Source: Rheinheimera riviphila
GTDB lineage: Bacteria; Pseudomonadota; Gammaproteobacteria; Enterobacterales; Alteromonadaceae
Assembly: GCF_004005945.1 (NCBI RefSeq)
Contig: NZ_SACS01000019.1
Location: 1-64,000 of the forward strand
Direction of reading: 5' to 3'
Length of the DNA: 64,000 nt
Below the pieces are notes generated by a model, which had not been told where the DNA came from, ran no database searches, and worked only from the letters and a program-made list of their open reading frames with translations. Below are positions 1-7,451 of this stretch, piece after piece; position 1 is the first letter of the stretch, and every line of letters starts with the position of its first letter. The position numbers and the translations under genes were made by a program.

Positions 1-105
1 GAGTACACATAAGGGTTGTTGGAGACCACAACGTTGATAGGTGAGGTGTGGAAGCGTAGTGATACGTTAAGCTAACTCATACTAATTGCCCGAGAGGCTT
101 AACCA
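1..105 (+). rRNA. rrl: 23S ribosomal RNA, 3' end (partial)
   Basis: This is the last part of a 23S rRNA gene that begins outside the window. The segment around 29-105 matches the conserved 3' terminus of bacterial 23S rRNA: a run resembling ACGTTGATAGG, then GTTAAGCTAACTCATACTAAT, ending in GAGAGGCTTAACCA. The mature end is placed by analogy to E. coli and could be off by a few bases. A 5S gene follows about 110 bases downstream, the normal rRNA operon order. Confidence 0.95.
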
Positions 106-218
106 TACAACGCCCAAGTTGTTTTGAAGAAGTTGTAAGACGTGCGATAACTACTATCACGACCTAATATTAAAGTTAGAAGTCACGCTTGCTTAAGTTA
201 AAGAAGCTAAACAGTTTT

Positions 219-336
219 TGCCTGGTGGCAATAGCGCTGTGGAACCACCTGAATCCATTCCGAACTCAGAAGTGAAACGCAGCTGCGACGATGGTAGTGT
301 TGCAGATGCCATGCGAGAGTAGTACACCGCCAGGCT
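219..336 (+). rRNA. rrf: 5S ribosomal RNA
   Basis: About 118 bases that read as 5S rRNA. The 5' TGCCTGGTGGC pairs with the 3' GCCAGGCT to form helix I. The conserved internal blocks CCGAACTCAGAAGTGAAACG and GATGGTAGTG are present, as is ATGCGAGAGTAG near the 3' end. It lies behind the 23S tail and ahead of a strong terminator, so it closes the rRNA operon. The exact ends are set by helix I pairing. Confidence 0.96.
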
Positions 337-348
337 CCCAATAAAGCC

Positions 349-380
349 AAAAAGGCCCAGTCTAACGACTGGGCCTTTTT
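349..380 (+). terminator. rRNA operon terminator
   Basis: The arms AAAAAGGCCCAGTC and GACTGGGCCTTTTT are perfect complements around a 4-base TAAC loop, followed by the T-run. It starts 13 bases after the 5S gene, as expected for the Rho-independent terminator of the rrn operon. Confidence 0.93.
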
Positions 381-411
381 GCATTTTGGAATTTGGTGCT
401 CTATTGCCCGA

Positions 412-492
412 GCAATCCATTCCCATGCGAGCTCTGCGAGGGATATCAAGGCTCCGAATAAAAATGCCCAGTCGAAAGACTTGGGCTTTTTT
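412..492 (+). pseudogene. Decayed second 5S 3' end with its own terminator
   Basis: This stretch repeats in weaker form what lies at 309-380. It has CCATGCGAG, then AGGCTCC with AATAAA, then a hairpin GCCCAGTC-GAAA-GACTTGGGC followed by a T-rich tract. The same elements occur in the same order at the true 5S end (CCATGCGAG, AGGCTCCC, AATAAA, GGCCCAGTC hairpin). I read it as the remnant of a duplicated 5S tail plus terminator. The hairpin may still work as a backup terminator. The 5' half of a 5S gene is not recognisable. Confidence 0.55.
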
Positions 493-535
493 ATTGATGC
501 TGCCGCAGTCGTGGCTCAGGTTTTAACGTCAGACG

Positions 536-1246
536 TCAGTCAGCCAGGTAATAATCAACAGTCGCAACTACTCGGATCTTTTTGATGTGTGGCGTGCTGC
601 TGTCGCGGTCACCAATGGTGAATTGCCCTTGATTGGCTTGTTTAATTTTACCAACCCGGCTGTTCGAGTCGGCAGCAAACTTTTCCGCCACTTCTCTGGC
701 ATTGCGGGTCGCTTCTTCAATCATCGCCGGTTTAATACTATTAAGCCCGGTAAACAGAAATTCCGCGCGGCTATCGTAATCCTGACCGGTGATGGCGATG
801 CCATTTTTACTCAGCTCAATCAGTTTTTGCATCGCGCCGTGCGCCATATCCACATGGGTGCTGTAGACCGTGACGATGGAACTTGCAGTAAAACGCGGCT
901 GATTTGGATTGCCGTCATGATAGCCAGCTTGCCTGTCGACAATAGCGGGTACAGACACTGAGATTTCTTCAGGGCTAAACCCATGCAGCTTCAAAAAGGC
1001 GATCACCTGTTCGTTCTTACGTTCGATGCTGCTGACCAGGGTTGGCAAATCGTTACCTACATCATTAAATTTAATCGGCCAAATGACGGTGTCGGCGGCA
1101 ATATCCCGTTCTGAAAGGCCTTTGACTTGGACGGTACGTTCCAGTGATTTGATCGACATCAGTTGCTGCCCCAAGGTGAAACTGGCAGCAACTAAACCAA
1201 AACTAAAGCTAGCGCCTAAAATCCAGGCAGTGTGGCGGGTGGTCAT
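536..1246 (-). CDS. SIMPL (DUF541) domain periplasmic protein
   Basis: A 236-residue protein. It opens with MTTRHTAWILGASFSFG, an N-terminal membrane anchor or uncleaved signal around residues 8-28. The SIMPL/DUF541 fold follows: TVQVKGLSERDIAADTVIWPI, the segment GFSPEEISVSVPAIVDRQ, and SNSRVGKIKQANQGQFTI near the end. Family members such as E. coli YggE are linked to oxidative stress tolerance, but the biochemical role is not established. Reading could begin further upstream at 1462, but those extra 72 residues do not resemble the family and overlap a terminator-like palindrome, so the ATG at 1246 is preferred. It stands alone, transcribed toward the rRNA operon. Confidence 0.85.
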   Translation of the reverse strand: MTTRHTAWILGASFSFGLVAASFTLGQQLMSIKSLERTVQVKGLSERDIAADTVIWPIKFNDVGNDLPTLVSSIERKNEQVIAFLKLHGFSPEEISVSVPAIVDRQAGYHDGNPNQPRFTASSIVTVYSTHVDMAHGAMQKLIELSKNGIAITGQDYDSRAEFLFTGLNSIKPAMIEEATRNAREVAEKFAADSNSRVGKIKQANQGQFTIGDRDSSTPHIKKIRVVATVDYYLAD

Positions 1247-1419
1247 CTTAAACTCCAAATAATACTGAGAATTCGTTTCTATTTTGAAGCCGCAGGCTGA
1301 ATGTGTTATGAATTTTGTGATGTGAGCGGATGTTGGGGGTGATGTGGGGTGAGTGTCCGAGCAGGAGGCCAATCGCTGAACCATCAGATAAAACTGACTA
1401 GTAAATATCTTAAGTGGCA

Positions 1420-1453
1420 ACGAAAAGGGCTTTACCAATATTGGTAAAGCCCT
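1420..1453 (-). terminator. Terminator behind the YjfB-like gene
   Basis: Positions 1426-1453 form a perfect 28-base palindrome (arms AGGGCTTTACCAAT and ATTGGTAAAGCCCT). On the minus strand it is followed by TTTTCG. It begins six bases past the stop codon of the gene at 1459-1644. Because there is no loop spacer, the RNA hairpin must open a few central pairs. Confidence 0.75.
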
Positions 1454-1458
1454 GAGTT

Positions 1459-1644
1459 TCATACCCGAAGGTCAATATTCTGCCCGAGATTTCCGACAGG
1501 TGATGACGCAGGAGACGCGGTAGTCGCACTCTCCAATAACTGCATCGTCATTTTACCTTCTTGTTTTTGCTGAGTTTTGGCAAGTGCCAGGCTCAACATT
1601 TCGTAGCCTTGGCTTACTGCCGCGCCACCGATGCCTTCAGTCAT
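1459..1644 (-). CDS. YjfB-like putative motility small protein
   Basis: A 61-residue protein ending in NLGQNIDLRV. The conserved NLGxNIDxxV tail and the preceding short helical segment (EMLSLALAKTQQKQEGKMTMQLLES) match the YjfB/putative-motility family (PF14070), whose function is unproven. The start at 1644 is supported by a strong ribosome binding site, GGGGAGG, a few bases upstream. The gene lies downstream of the group II intron on the same strand and has its own terminator. No signal peptide or membrane segment is visible. The family call rests mainly on the C-terminal signature. Confidence 0.7.
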   Translation of the reverse strand: MTEGIGGAAVSQGYEMLSLALAKTQQKQEGKMTMQLLESATTASPASSPVGNLGQNIDLRV

Positions 1645-1707
1645 AGAACCTCCCCATGCTAATACATCACAACGCTTATCGGCCTTATATTAAGTAACTT
1701 TAATATA

Positions 1708-1733
1708 GATTTTGCTGGTCGTTCAGCAAAATC
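1708..1733 (-). other. Hairpin in the leader of the YjfB-like gene
   Basis: A perfect inverted repeat with 10-base arms (GATTTTGCTG and CAGCAAAATC) around a six-base loop. It lies about 60-90 bases upstream of the ATG at 1644 and just outside the intron 3' end. Neither strand has a T-run in the right place for a terminator. It may be a regulatory dyad or leader structure; nothing further can be said from sequence. Confidence 0.45.
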
Positions 1734-1747
1734 GGGGAAAAAAAAGG

Positions 1748-3664
1748 ATCGAGTAGGAGGCGGGATCACTCCCGCCGTCCTCTCACACCACCGTACGTGC
1801 GGTTCCGCATACGGCGGTTCATGTTAACACTGGAACTGTCGATGACATTCCAGCAGTGCTACCAGTCCCAACCTGTCGAACCAGCTCTTCTTTAAAGCTT
1901 GATTCATATGACTGGCTCCGGAGTTCCACCAAGCACCACGCTGGTTACAGGCTGACGCCCATGCCCTGACTTCCTCAAGTCCTGCTTTCGTTAGCTGTTT
2001 GGCTCGGCTAAAAGGTCGCTTCCATTGTCGCCAGTACAGGCAACGCAGTTTGCGCCTTATCCAACCATCCAGCTCTTCGAGCACGCTTTTGACTTCAGTC
2101 AGTCGGAAGTAGCTTATCCAACCACGCAGTACCGGTGTTAGTTCACTGATTGCCTTAGCGACTGATTTTGAACCATTTCCCGTAGTCAAGCTTCTGATTT
2201 TATCTTTCAGCCTCGCCACGCTACTCGGTGCTATTTTCAGTCGGGCGACCTTGTGCCTTGTGAAGCTATAGCCAAGGAACTTGCGTTCCCAAGGCCTTGC
2301 CACTGCACTTTTCTGCGCATTCACCTGCAGTTTCAGTGTTGTTCTTAGGAACTCACTGAGGTCTTTCAGTAAATGTTCGCCCGCCTTTTGACTGCTGACA
2401 TAAATGTTGCAGTCATCGGCGTAGCGGCAGAAGCTGTGCCCTCGTCGCTCCAACTCTTTATCCAGTTCATCCAGCAGGATATTCGACAGCAGCGGCGACA
2501 ATGGTCCGCCTTGCGGCATGCCTTTATCGCGCTTTATCACCTCTTTCCCATCCACCATCTCTGCTTCCAGATACCGGCGGATGAGTTTCAGTAACCGCTC
2601 ATCTTTGATAGTTCTGGCCAGTCTCGACATCAGAATGTCGTGGTCGACCCGGTCAAAGAATTTCTCTAAATCCATGTCTACAACCCAACGTTTGCCGATC
2701 TGAATGAACTGCTGTGCTTGTCGCACCGCTTGCCATGCATTGCGGTTTGGTCTGAAGCCGTAGCTGGAGTTTGAGAACGTTGGTTCCACAGAAGGTGTTA
2801 ATGTCTGGGCTATCGCTTGCTGAATAAGCCGGTCTACCACGGTTGGAATGCCCAGTGTTCTCACATCACCATTTGGCTTTGGGATATCCACTTTGCGGAT
2901 TGCCCGTGGCAGATAGCTGCCTGCTATCAGTGTACTTTTGACGCTCGGCCAGTGCTGTTTCAGCCAGGGTTTTAACTCCAGCACACTGAGGTTATCCACC
3001 CCAGCCGCACCTTTATTTTCAACCACACGCTGATACGCCAGCATCAGATTCTCGCGACTTATCACTGCGTCCATCGTCAACGACATTTCCGCTTTCGTTC
3101 GCCCACTGGCCGCCGTGTTAATTTCAACACCATCAATCAGCACCGGCGAATTCTGTTCGCTTCCTCTGTTCATGGCCGCAGCTTGCTGCGTTTGTGCATC
3201 ATCAATCAGCATCGAGGTTCAGAGTCCTAATCACGGTTAACTATGTTCAGCCCTTCGTGCTGTCGGTTAGAAGCACTACTACGGCCTCGGCTGACTTCTG
3301 AACATCCATCCCAACACCTCCCGATGTTGGTAGCACTGTGGCAGATGCTCAGATCTCCCGGGGTAATTCGCGCGACCTTCCTGCTTATACCTGTCGACTC
3401 TACGTTGTAGCATTCCGTGCAAGTATTGGGCTTTAGTGATAATGGCCACCTCACCCAACTACAACGCCTAAATCGCTTCCTGTTCGTCAGGCCAGCATTT
3501 TGCTTTCAGCTTCCTGCAGATTTCACCTCACGGTGAACACCCTTGCCGTTCAGCTAACACTTCCCCTTGCCGGGTGTGTAGAGGACTTACACCTCCAAGT
3601 CACCAGTTTGACCACCACAGTCAATCTGGTTGCGCTTGCGCGCAACGCGCCGTGCCCGGCGCAC
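1748..3664 (-). mobile_element. Group IIC intron, full length
   Basis: On the minus strand the element begins at 3664 with GTGCGCCGGGCACGGCGCG, the GUGYG 5' consensus of group II introns, and ends at 1748 with CCTACTCGAT. Domain V lies at about 1785-1820 (ACCGCCGTA pairing with TACGGTGGT). Domain VI lies at about 1748-1784 (GGCGGGAGTGATCCCGCC hairpin). The reverse transcriptase gene fills domain IV, and its stop codon is a few bases before domain V. The insertion point is directly behind the T-run of a Rho-independent terminator, the target habit of class C introns. Length is about 1.9 kb. With both ends, domains V and VI and an open reading frame intact, it may still be mobile. Ends may shift by one base. 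Confidence 0.88.
1824..3212 (-). CDS. ltrA: Group II intron reverse transcriptase/maturase
   Basis: A 462-residue intron-encoded protein that would splice its host intron and drive retrohoming. Reverse transcriptase blocks appear in order: SYLPRAIRKVDIPKPNGDVRTLGIP, the GFRPNRNAWQAV block, DMDLEKFFDRVDHDIL, MPQGGPLSPLLSNILLDELD, the catalytic CRYADDCNIYV (YADD), and KFLGYSF. A maturase/X domain follows (RGWISYFRLTEVKSVLEELDGWIRRKLRC). No HNH endonuclease domain is seen at the C-terminus, as is usual for class C proteins. Length fits the family. The start at 3212 has no strong ribosome binding site; a shorter form could begin at the MSLTMDAV methionine. Confidence 0.93.
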   Translation of the reverse strand: MLIDDAQTQQAAAMNRGSEQNSPVLIDGVEINTAASGRTKAEMSLTMDAVISRENLMLAYQRVVENKGAAGVDNLSVLELKPWLKQHWPSVKSTLIAGSYLPRAIRKVDIPKPNGDVRTLGIPTVVDRLIQQAIAQTLTPSVEPTFSNSSYGFRPNRNAWQAVRQAQQFIQIGKRWVVDMDLEKFFDRVDHDILMSRLARTIKDERLLKLIRRYLEAEMVDGKEVIKRDKGMPQGGPLSPLLSNILLDELDKELERRGHSFCRYADDCNIYVSSQKAGEHLLKDLSEFLRTTLKLQVNAQKSAVARPWERKFLGYSFTRHKVARLKIAPSSVARLKDKIRSLTTGNGSKSVAKAISELTPVLRGWISYFRLTEVKSVLEELDGWIRRKLRCLYWRQWKRPFSRAKQLTKAGLEEVRAWASACNQRGAWWNSGASHMNQALKKSWFDRLGLVALLECHRQFQC

Positions 3665-3666
3665 CA

Positions 3667-3699
3667 TAAAAAAGCCCCGTTTGTTGCAGCAAACGGGGC
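3667..3699 (-). terminator. Terminator of the DUF2726 gene and target of the intron
   Basis: The arms GCCCCGTTTG and CAAACGGGGC form a GC-rich hairpin. On the minus strand it is followed by TTTTTTAT. The gene at 3761-4381 ends about 60 bases upstream. The group IIC intron starts immediately after the T-run, so this hairpin probably served as its recognition site. Confidence 0.88.
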
Positions 3700-3760
3700 C
3701 GGGGCTTTTCGCTCGGAGTGACTCATTCTTCCAAAGCGTTAAGATTCTGTGTTGCCAGTT

Positions 3761-4381
3761 TTACGAGATTTGCACTAAGGCAGTCGAACTGGTTTTTAAC
3801 TGTGACGGTGATAACACCGGGGTCAAAGGGCGTACTGGCCGGGTTGGGCCTTTTTTCATCGTGCCTTTGATCATCGGCTCCGGTACTGCAGGCAATTTAC
3901 CGAGTTTTGCAGCGAGACCTTGTTGTATATCGGCCACGCTGTAACCGGCTTTAATTTTCATTCGTATATACGGAATACCAGACGCTTCTAACGCACCGCT
4001 GACAAACCAGTCCGGAATGGCTTTATGACCGGCTTTGTTGCTGTTGTTGACCAAATCAACCACCGCGACAATGCTCATGTCGGTGCTATCAACCAGCACG
4101 TAGTCCAGATACTTGGCATTTAATTTTAGTAAAGCAGTGCGACGGGTTTTGGCGTCGGCGTTGTCTTTTAATTCCAGGATGTCAGCCAGTTTCACCCGGT
4201 TGATAATTTTGTATTTATCGCCAACCGCTTTTTCCAGCAGTGATAAAAATGACCGCTCAATTTGAGTAAACAATTGACCACGTTTCGTAAAAGGGAATGG
4301 ATTTCCATGATGGATAAAGCGGCTCACAATGAAAGCAGCAACAGCTGCCAGCAGTACCAGTAAAATAATAATAAATTCCAT
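3761..4381 (-). CDS. DUF2726 domain protein, membrane anchored
   Basis: A 206-residue protein with one N-terminal membrane segment (MEFIIILLVLLAAVAAFIV). A DUF2726-like domain follows at about 40-160: RGQLFTQIERSFLSLLEKAV, then KLNAKYLDYVLVDSTDMSIVAVVDL and GIPYIRMK. The domain resembles restriction-endonuclease-like folds found with topoisomerase-type zinc fingers; no such finger is present here. The start at 4381 has AGAGG at good spacing and begins right at the membrane segment, so it is preferred over the ATG at 4426. Function is unknown. Its terminator has become the insertion site of a group II intron. Confidence 0.75.
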   Translation of the reverse strand: MEFIIILLVLLAAVAAFIVSRFIHHGNPFPFTKRGQLFTQIERSFLSLLEKAVGDKYKIINRVKLADILELKDNADAKTRRTALLKLNAKYLDYVLVDSTDMSIVAVVDLVNNSNKAGHKAIPDWFVSGALEASGIPYIRMKIKAGYSVADIQQGLAAKLGKLPAVPEPMIKGTMKKGPTRPVRPLTPVLSPSQLKTSSTALVQIS

Positions 4382-4671
4382 ATCGACCTCTGACAAAATT
4401 TTGACTCTCAAGGCAACTATTGCCATTTGACATCAGTTTCCAGCAATGACTTTGCAGAAGTTGTGCCAGAACACCGATGAATGAATCGAATGGATCATTT
4501 TTTAAATTGATGCCTGCCATTGTTGATATTAATGGCGATGATAATGGTGCAAAGCAGGTTTGCGCTTATAGTCATCGACAGCGGGTTTTATAAGTCCCGA
4601 AAACTAGTGAATAGCTATTGAGTATCGAAATCGCCTGCTGTTATCAGGCAAAGCAAAAAAAGGACCGGATC

Positions 4672-6267
4672 ATGACAATAGAACGCGCGCAATTAACCAT
4701 CCACGGAGCGATGCAACCGGCTTATGATGACATCCTGACGGATGAAGCCTGCACCTTTCTGGTAGCGCTGGTCAGAGCCTTCAGACCGCAACTGAAAAGC
4801 TTGCTGGCAACCCGGCAACTGGTGCAGGCGCGATATGACGCAGGTGCTTTACCTGATTTCCTGCCAGAAACTGCCGCTATTCGTGCCGCAGACTGGCAAG
4901 TCGCTGCCATCCCGACCGATTTACAGGACCGCAGAGTCGAAATTACTGGCCCGGTCGATCGCAAGATGATCATTAATGCGCTCAATGCTGATGTAAAAGT
5001 GTTTATGGCGGATTTTGAAGACTCACAAGCGCCAAGCTGGAGCGGGGTGATTGAAGGTCAAATTAATCTCAGAGATGCCAACTTAGGGACGATTAGCTAT
5101 GAAGATCCGGCGTCAGGTAAACAATATGCGCTGCGCGATAACCCGGCGCTGTTGATTGCGCGGGTGCGGGGGCTGCACTTGTGGGAGCGGCATTTAACGG
5201 TGGACGGCGAACAAATTCCAGGTTCACTCACTGATTTTGCTTTGTACTTTTTCCATAATTACCAACATCGCCTGGCAACCGGCTCCGGTGTGTATTATTA
5301 CCTGCCAAAACTGCAAAGCCATCATGAAGCCAAATGGTGGGATGATGTTTTCCGCTTTACCCAAAGTTATTTCAGCCAGCCAGTCGGCACCATTCGTGCG
5401 ACAGTGCTAATTGAAACTTTGCCTGCTGTATTTGAAATGGACGAAATTCTGTATAGCCTCAAAGATCACATCGTGGCACTTAATTGTGGTCGCTGGGATT
5501 ATATTTTTAGTTATATCAAGACGTTAAAAAATCATTCGGATCGGGTGCTGCCGGACCGTCAAGTCGTTACCATGAATCAGCCATTTTTAAGTGCCTATTC
5601 AAGGTTATTAATTAAAACCTGTCACAAGCGCGGTGCGCTGGCGATGGGTGGCATGGCGGCCTTTATTCCGGCCAAGGATCCGCAGCAAAATGAAGCGATT
5701 CTGGCCAAAGTCACCGCCGATAAAAGCCTGGAAGCCAACAACGGCCATGACGGCACTTGGGTAGCGCATCCAGGGCTTGCCGCCACCGCCAATGCAGTGT
5801 TCAACGCTAAACTCGGTGACAAACCAAACCAGCTGCATATTTCGCGAGATGATGATGCGCCAATTACTGCCGCCGATTTATTACAGCCGTCCGACGGTGA
5901 GCGTACCGAAGCTGGCATGCGTACCAATATCCGGGTGGCGCTGCAATATATTGCCGCCTGGATCAGCGGTAAAGGTTGTGTGCCGATTTATGGTTTGATG
6001 GAAGATGCAGCCACGGCTGAGATATCCAGAACTTCAATCTGGCAATGGATCAAACACGGTAAGTCATTGTCGAACGGCAAATTAATCGACAAAGCCTTGT
6101 TTAGCCAGATGCTGACAGAGGAATCGCAGGTGGTGAAAGCTGAAGTTGGTGATGAGTTATGGCAACAACAAAGTTTTGACAAAGCCGCCGGTTTGCTTTT
6201 AAGTATCACCACGGCTGATGAGTTGGTGGACTTCCTAACCCTGCCAGCTTATGAGTTATTAGGGTAA
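4672..6267 (+). CDS. aceB: Malate synthase A
   Basis: A 531-residue enzyme that condenses glyoxylate with acetyl-CoA to malate, the second step of the glyoxylate shunt. Length matches E. coli AceB (533). Visible malate synthase A signatures include VFMADFEDSQAPSW, GLHLWERHLTVDGEQIPGSLTDFALYFFHN, GVYYYLPKLQSHHEAKWW, RATVLIETLPAVFEMDEILY and NCGRWDYIFSYIKT. The catalytic arginine lies in the RATVLIETLPA block. The start at 4672 follows AAAAAGGAC; an in-frame ATG at 4618 lacks family similarity. It is followed by a strong terminator and a convergent LysR gene, with isocitrate lyase beyond, so the shunt enzymes are two separate units here. Confidence 0.97.
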   Translation: MTIERAQLTIHGAMQPAYDDILTDEACTFLVALVRAFRPQLKSLLATRQLVQARYDAGALPDFLPETAAIRAADWQVAAIPTDLQDRRVEITGPVDRKMIINALNADVKVFMADFEDSQAPSWSGVIEGQINLRDANLGTISYEDPASGKQYALRDNPALLIARVRGLHLWERHLTVDGEQIPGSLTDFALYFFHNYQHRLATGSGVYYYLPKLQSHHEAKWWDDVFRFTQSYFSQPVGTIRATVLIETLPAVFEMDEILYSLKDHIVALNCGRWDYIFSYIKTLKNHSDRVLPDRQVVTMNQPFLSAYSRLLIKTCHKRGALAMGGMAAFIPAKDPQQNEAILAKVTADKSLEANNGHDGTWVAHPGLAATANAVFNAKLGDKPNQLHISRDDDAPITAADLLQPSDGERTEAGMRTNIRVALQYIAAWISGKGCVPIYGLMEDAATAEISRTSIWQWIKHGKSLSNGKLIDKALFSQMLTEESQVVKAEVGDELWQQQSFDKAAGLLLSITTADELVDFLTLPAYELLG

Positions 6268-6271
6268 ACAG

Positions 6272-6296
6272 AGCGGGGCTTCGGCCCCGCTTTTTC
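6272..6296 (+). terminator. Terminator of aceB
   Basis: The arms AGCGGGG and CCCCGCT flank a CTTCGG loop, followed by TTTT. It begins within a few bases of the aceB stop codon. The stable UUCG-type loop makes this a strong Rho-independent terminator. Confidence 0.92.
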
Positions 6297-6334
6297 GTCG
6301 CAGAAATGCCTGTCAACACGCGGCAGAAATGTCG

Positions 6335-7276
6335 TTAGTGCGTTAATTCATCCGCTATTTCAACAATAAGCCGGCGCAGCCAAATATGACTAGCATCCTG
6401 ATGCAATAACGGGCTCCAGATCATTTTCAGCTCAATTGAAGGGATCGGGAAAGGTGGATCTAACACCTGCATGGTGCAGTCGTTTTTATAAAGACCGGCT
6501 GCACGTGAGGGCAAAGTCGCAATCAAATCGGTTTCCACCGCCAAGTGCATCGCCACATGATAGTTGCGGGTAAACACGCTGATATTACGTTGTTTACCAA
6601 ATTTCGCTAAGGCTTCATCAACCCAACCCAGCTTTTGCACGTCCGCCGGATCCATCCCGACACCGACACCAAAACCGGTTTTACTGACCCAGATATGCTG
6701 ACCTTTTAAATAACTGTCGAGATTAAAATTCGCCAGAATGGGGTTTTGTTTGTGTACCAGGCAGGCAAAACTATCACGCCAAATCGTCTTCTGGTGAAAG
6801 GATTGTGGTAGCTGATCAAAGCGGTTAATCGCCATATCAACGCGGCCATTTTCGACATCGTGAAAGGTCACATCGGACGGCGTCATAATATCAAGTGAAG
6901 TGCCTGGAGCCTGCGCCCGCAGGCGTTTCAGCAATGCAGGGATCAACGTAGACGCCGCGTAATCGCTGGCCATGATCCGAAACACCCGATGGCTGTGCTC
7001 GGGCTCAAAATCTTTATTTGGTTGTAAGGTTTCTTCCAGCGTCAGCAAAATTCCCCGGACCACCGGTGCCAGTTCTTTGGCGCGCTCAGTCGGCACCATA
7101 CCGTCGCTGGTGCGTACCAGAATAGGGTCATTCAGTAAATCGCGCAGCCGTTTTAAGCCATTACTCATCGCCGGTTGCGTGATACTAAGCTGGTTGGCGG
7201 CGCGGGTGACGTTCTTTTCCCGTAGTAACACATCCAGGTACACCAACAGGTTTAAATCGATTTTACTGATGTTCAT
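6335..7276 (-). CDS. LysR-type regulator between aceB and aceA
   Basis: A 313-residue LysR family protein. The winged helix-turn-helix occupies residues 1-62 (NLLVYLDVLLREKNVTRAANQLSITQPAMSNGLKRLRDLLNDPILVRT), and a NodD-like effector-binding domain fills about 90-305. It is divergent from aceA and convergent with aceB. Both shunt genes flank it, so control of acetate or fatty-acid carbon use is the natural inference. The inducer is unknown. It is not the IclR regulator used by E. coli. Its start at 7276 follows GGAGG at good spacing on the minus strand. Confidence 0.9.
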   Translation of the reverse strand: MNISKIDLNLLVYLDVLLREKNVTRAANQLSITQPAMSNGLKRLRDLLNDPILVRTSDGMVPTERAKELAPVVRGILLTLEETLQPNKDFEPEHSHRVFRIMASDYAASTLIPALLKRLRAQAPGTSLDIMTPSDVTFHDVENGRVDMAINRFDQLPQSFHQKTIWRDSFACLVHKQNPILANFNLDSYLKGQHIWVSKTGFGVGVGMDPADVQKLGWVDEALAKFGKQRNISVFTRNYHVAMHLAVETDLIATLPSRAAGLYKNDCTMQVLDPPFPIPSIELKMIWSPLLHQDASHIWLRRLIVEIADELTH

Positions 7277-7303
7277 GCCAACCTCCGCTTTACTCCCCTA
7301 TAT

Positions 7304-7350
7304 ATTCACACAATGAATGGCGAGAATCAAAAAAATCAGCTTCATGAATT
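7304..7350. promoter_or_regulatory. Candidate LysR sites between lysR and aceA
   Basis: The intergenic region contains ATTCA-CACAA-TGAAT at 7304-7318, a dyad of the T-N11-A type that LysR proteins bind. A second dyad, TTCATGAA, lies at 7341-7348. Both sit between the divergent regulator and aceA. Sites are inferred from symmetry and position only. Confidence 0.45.
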
Positions 7351-7451
7351 GAGAAATTGATCCCTATAGTGTTTAGCAACAGCACGACACACAACATCAG
7401 TCAGCTGTCAGAACTTAAATGCAGCGTGATGCAAAACCAGAGGATGCCGCT

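Noticed and set aside
3227-3454. Possible second protein gene inside the intron upstream of the maturase
   Set aside because: The region is the structured 5' part of the intron RNA (domains I-IV); the frame has no ribosome binding site or recognisable protein.
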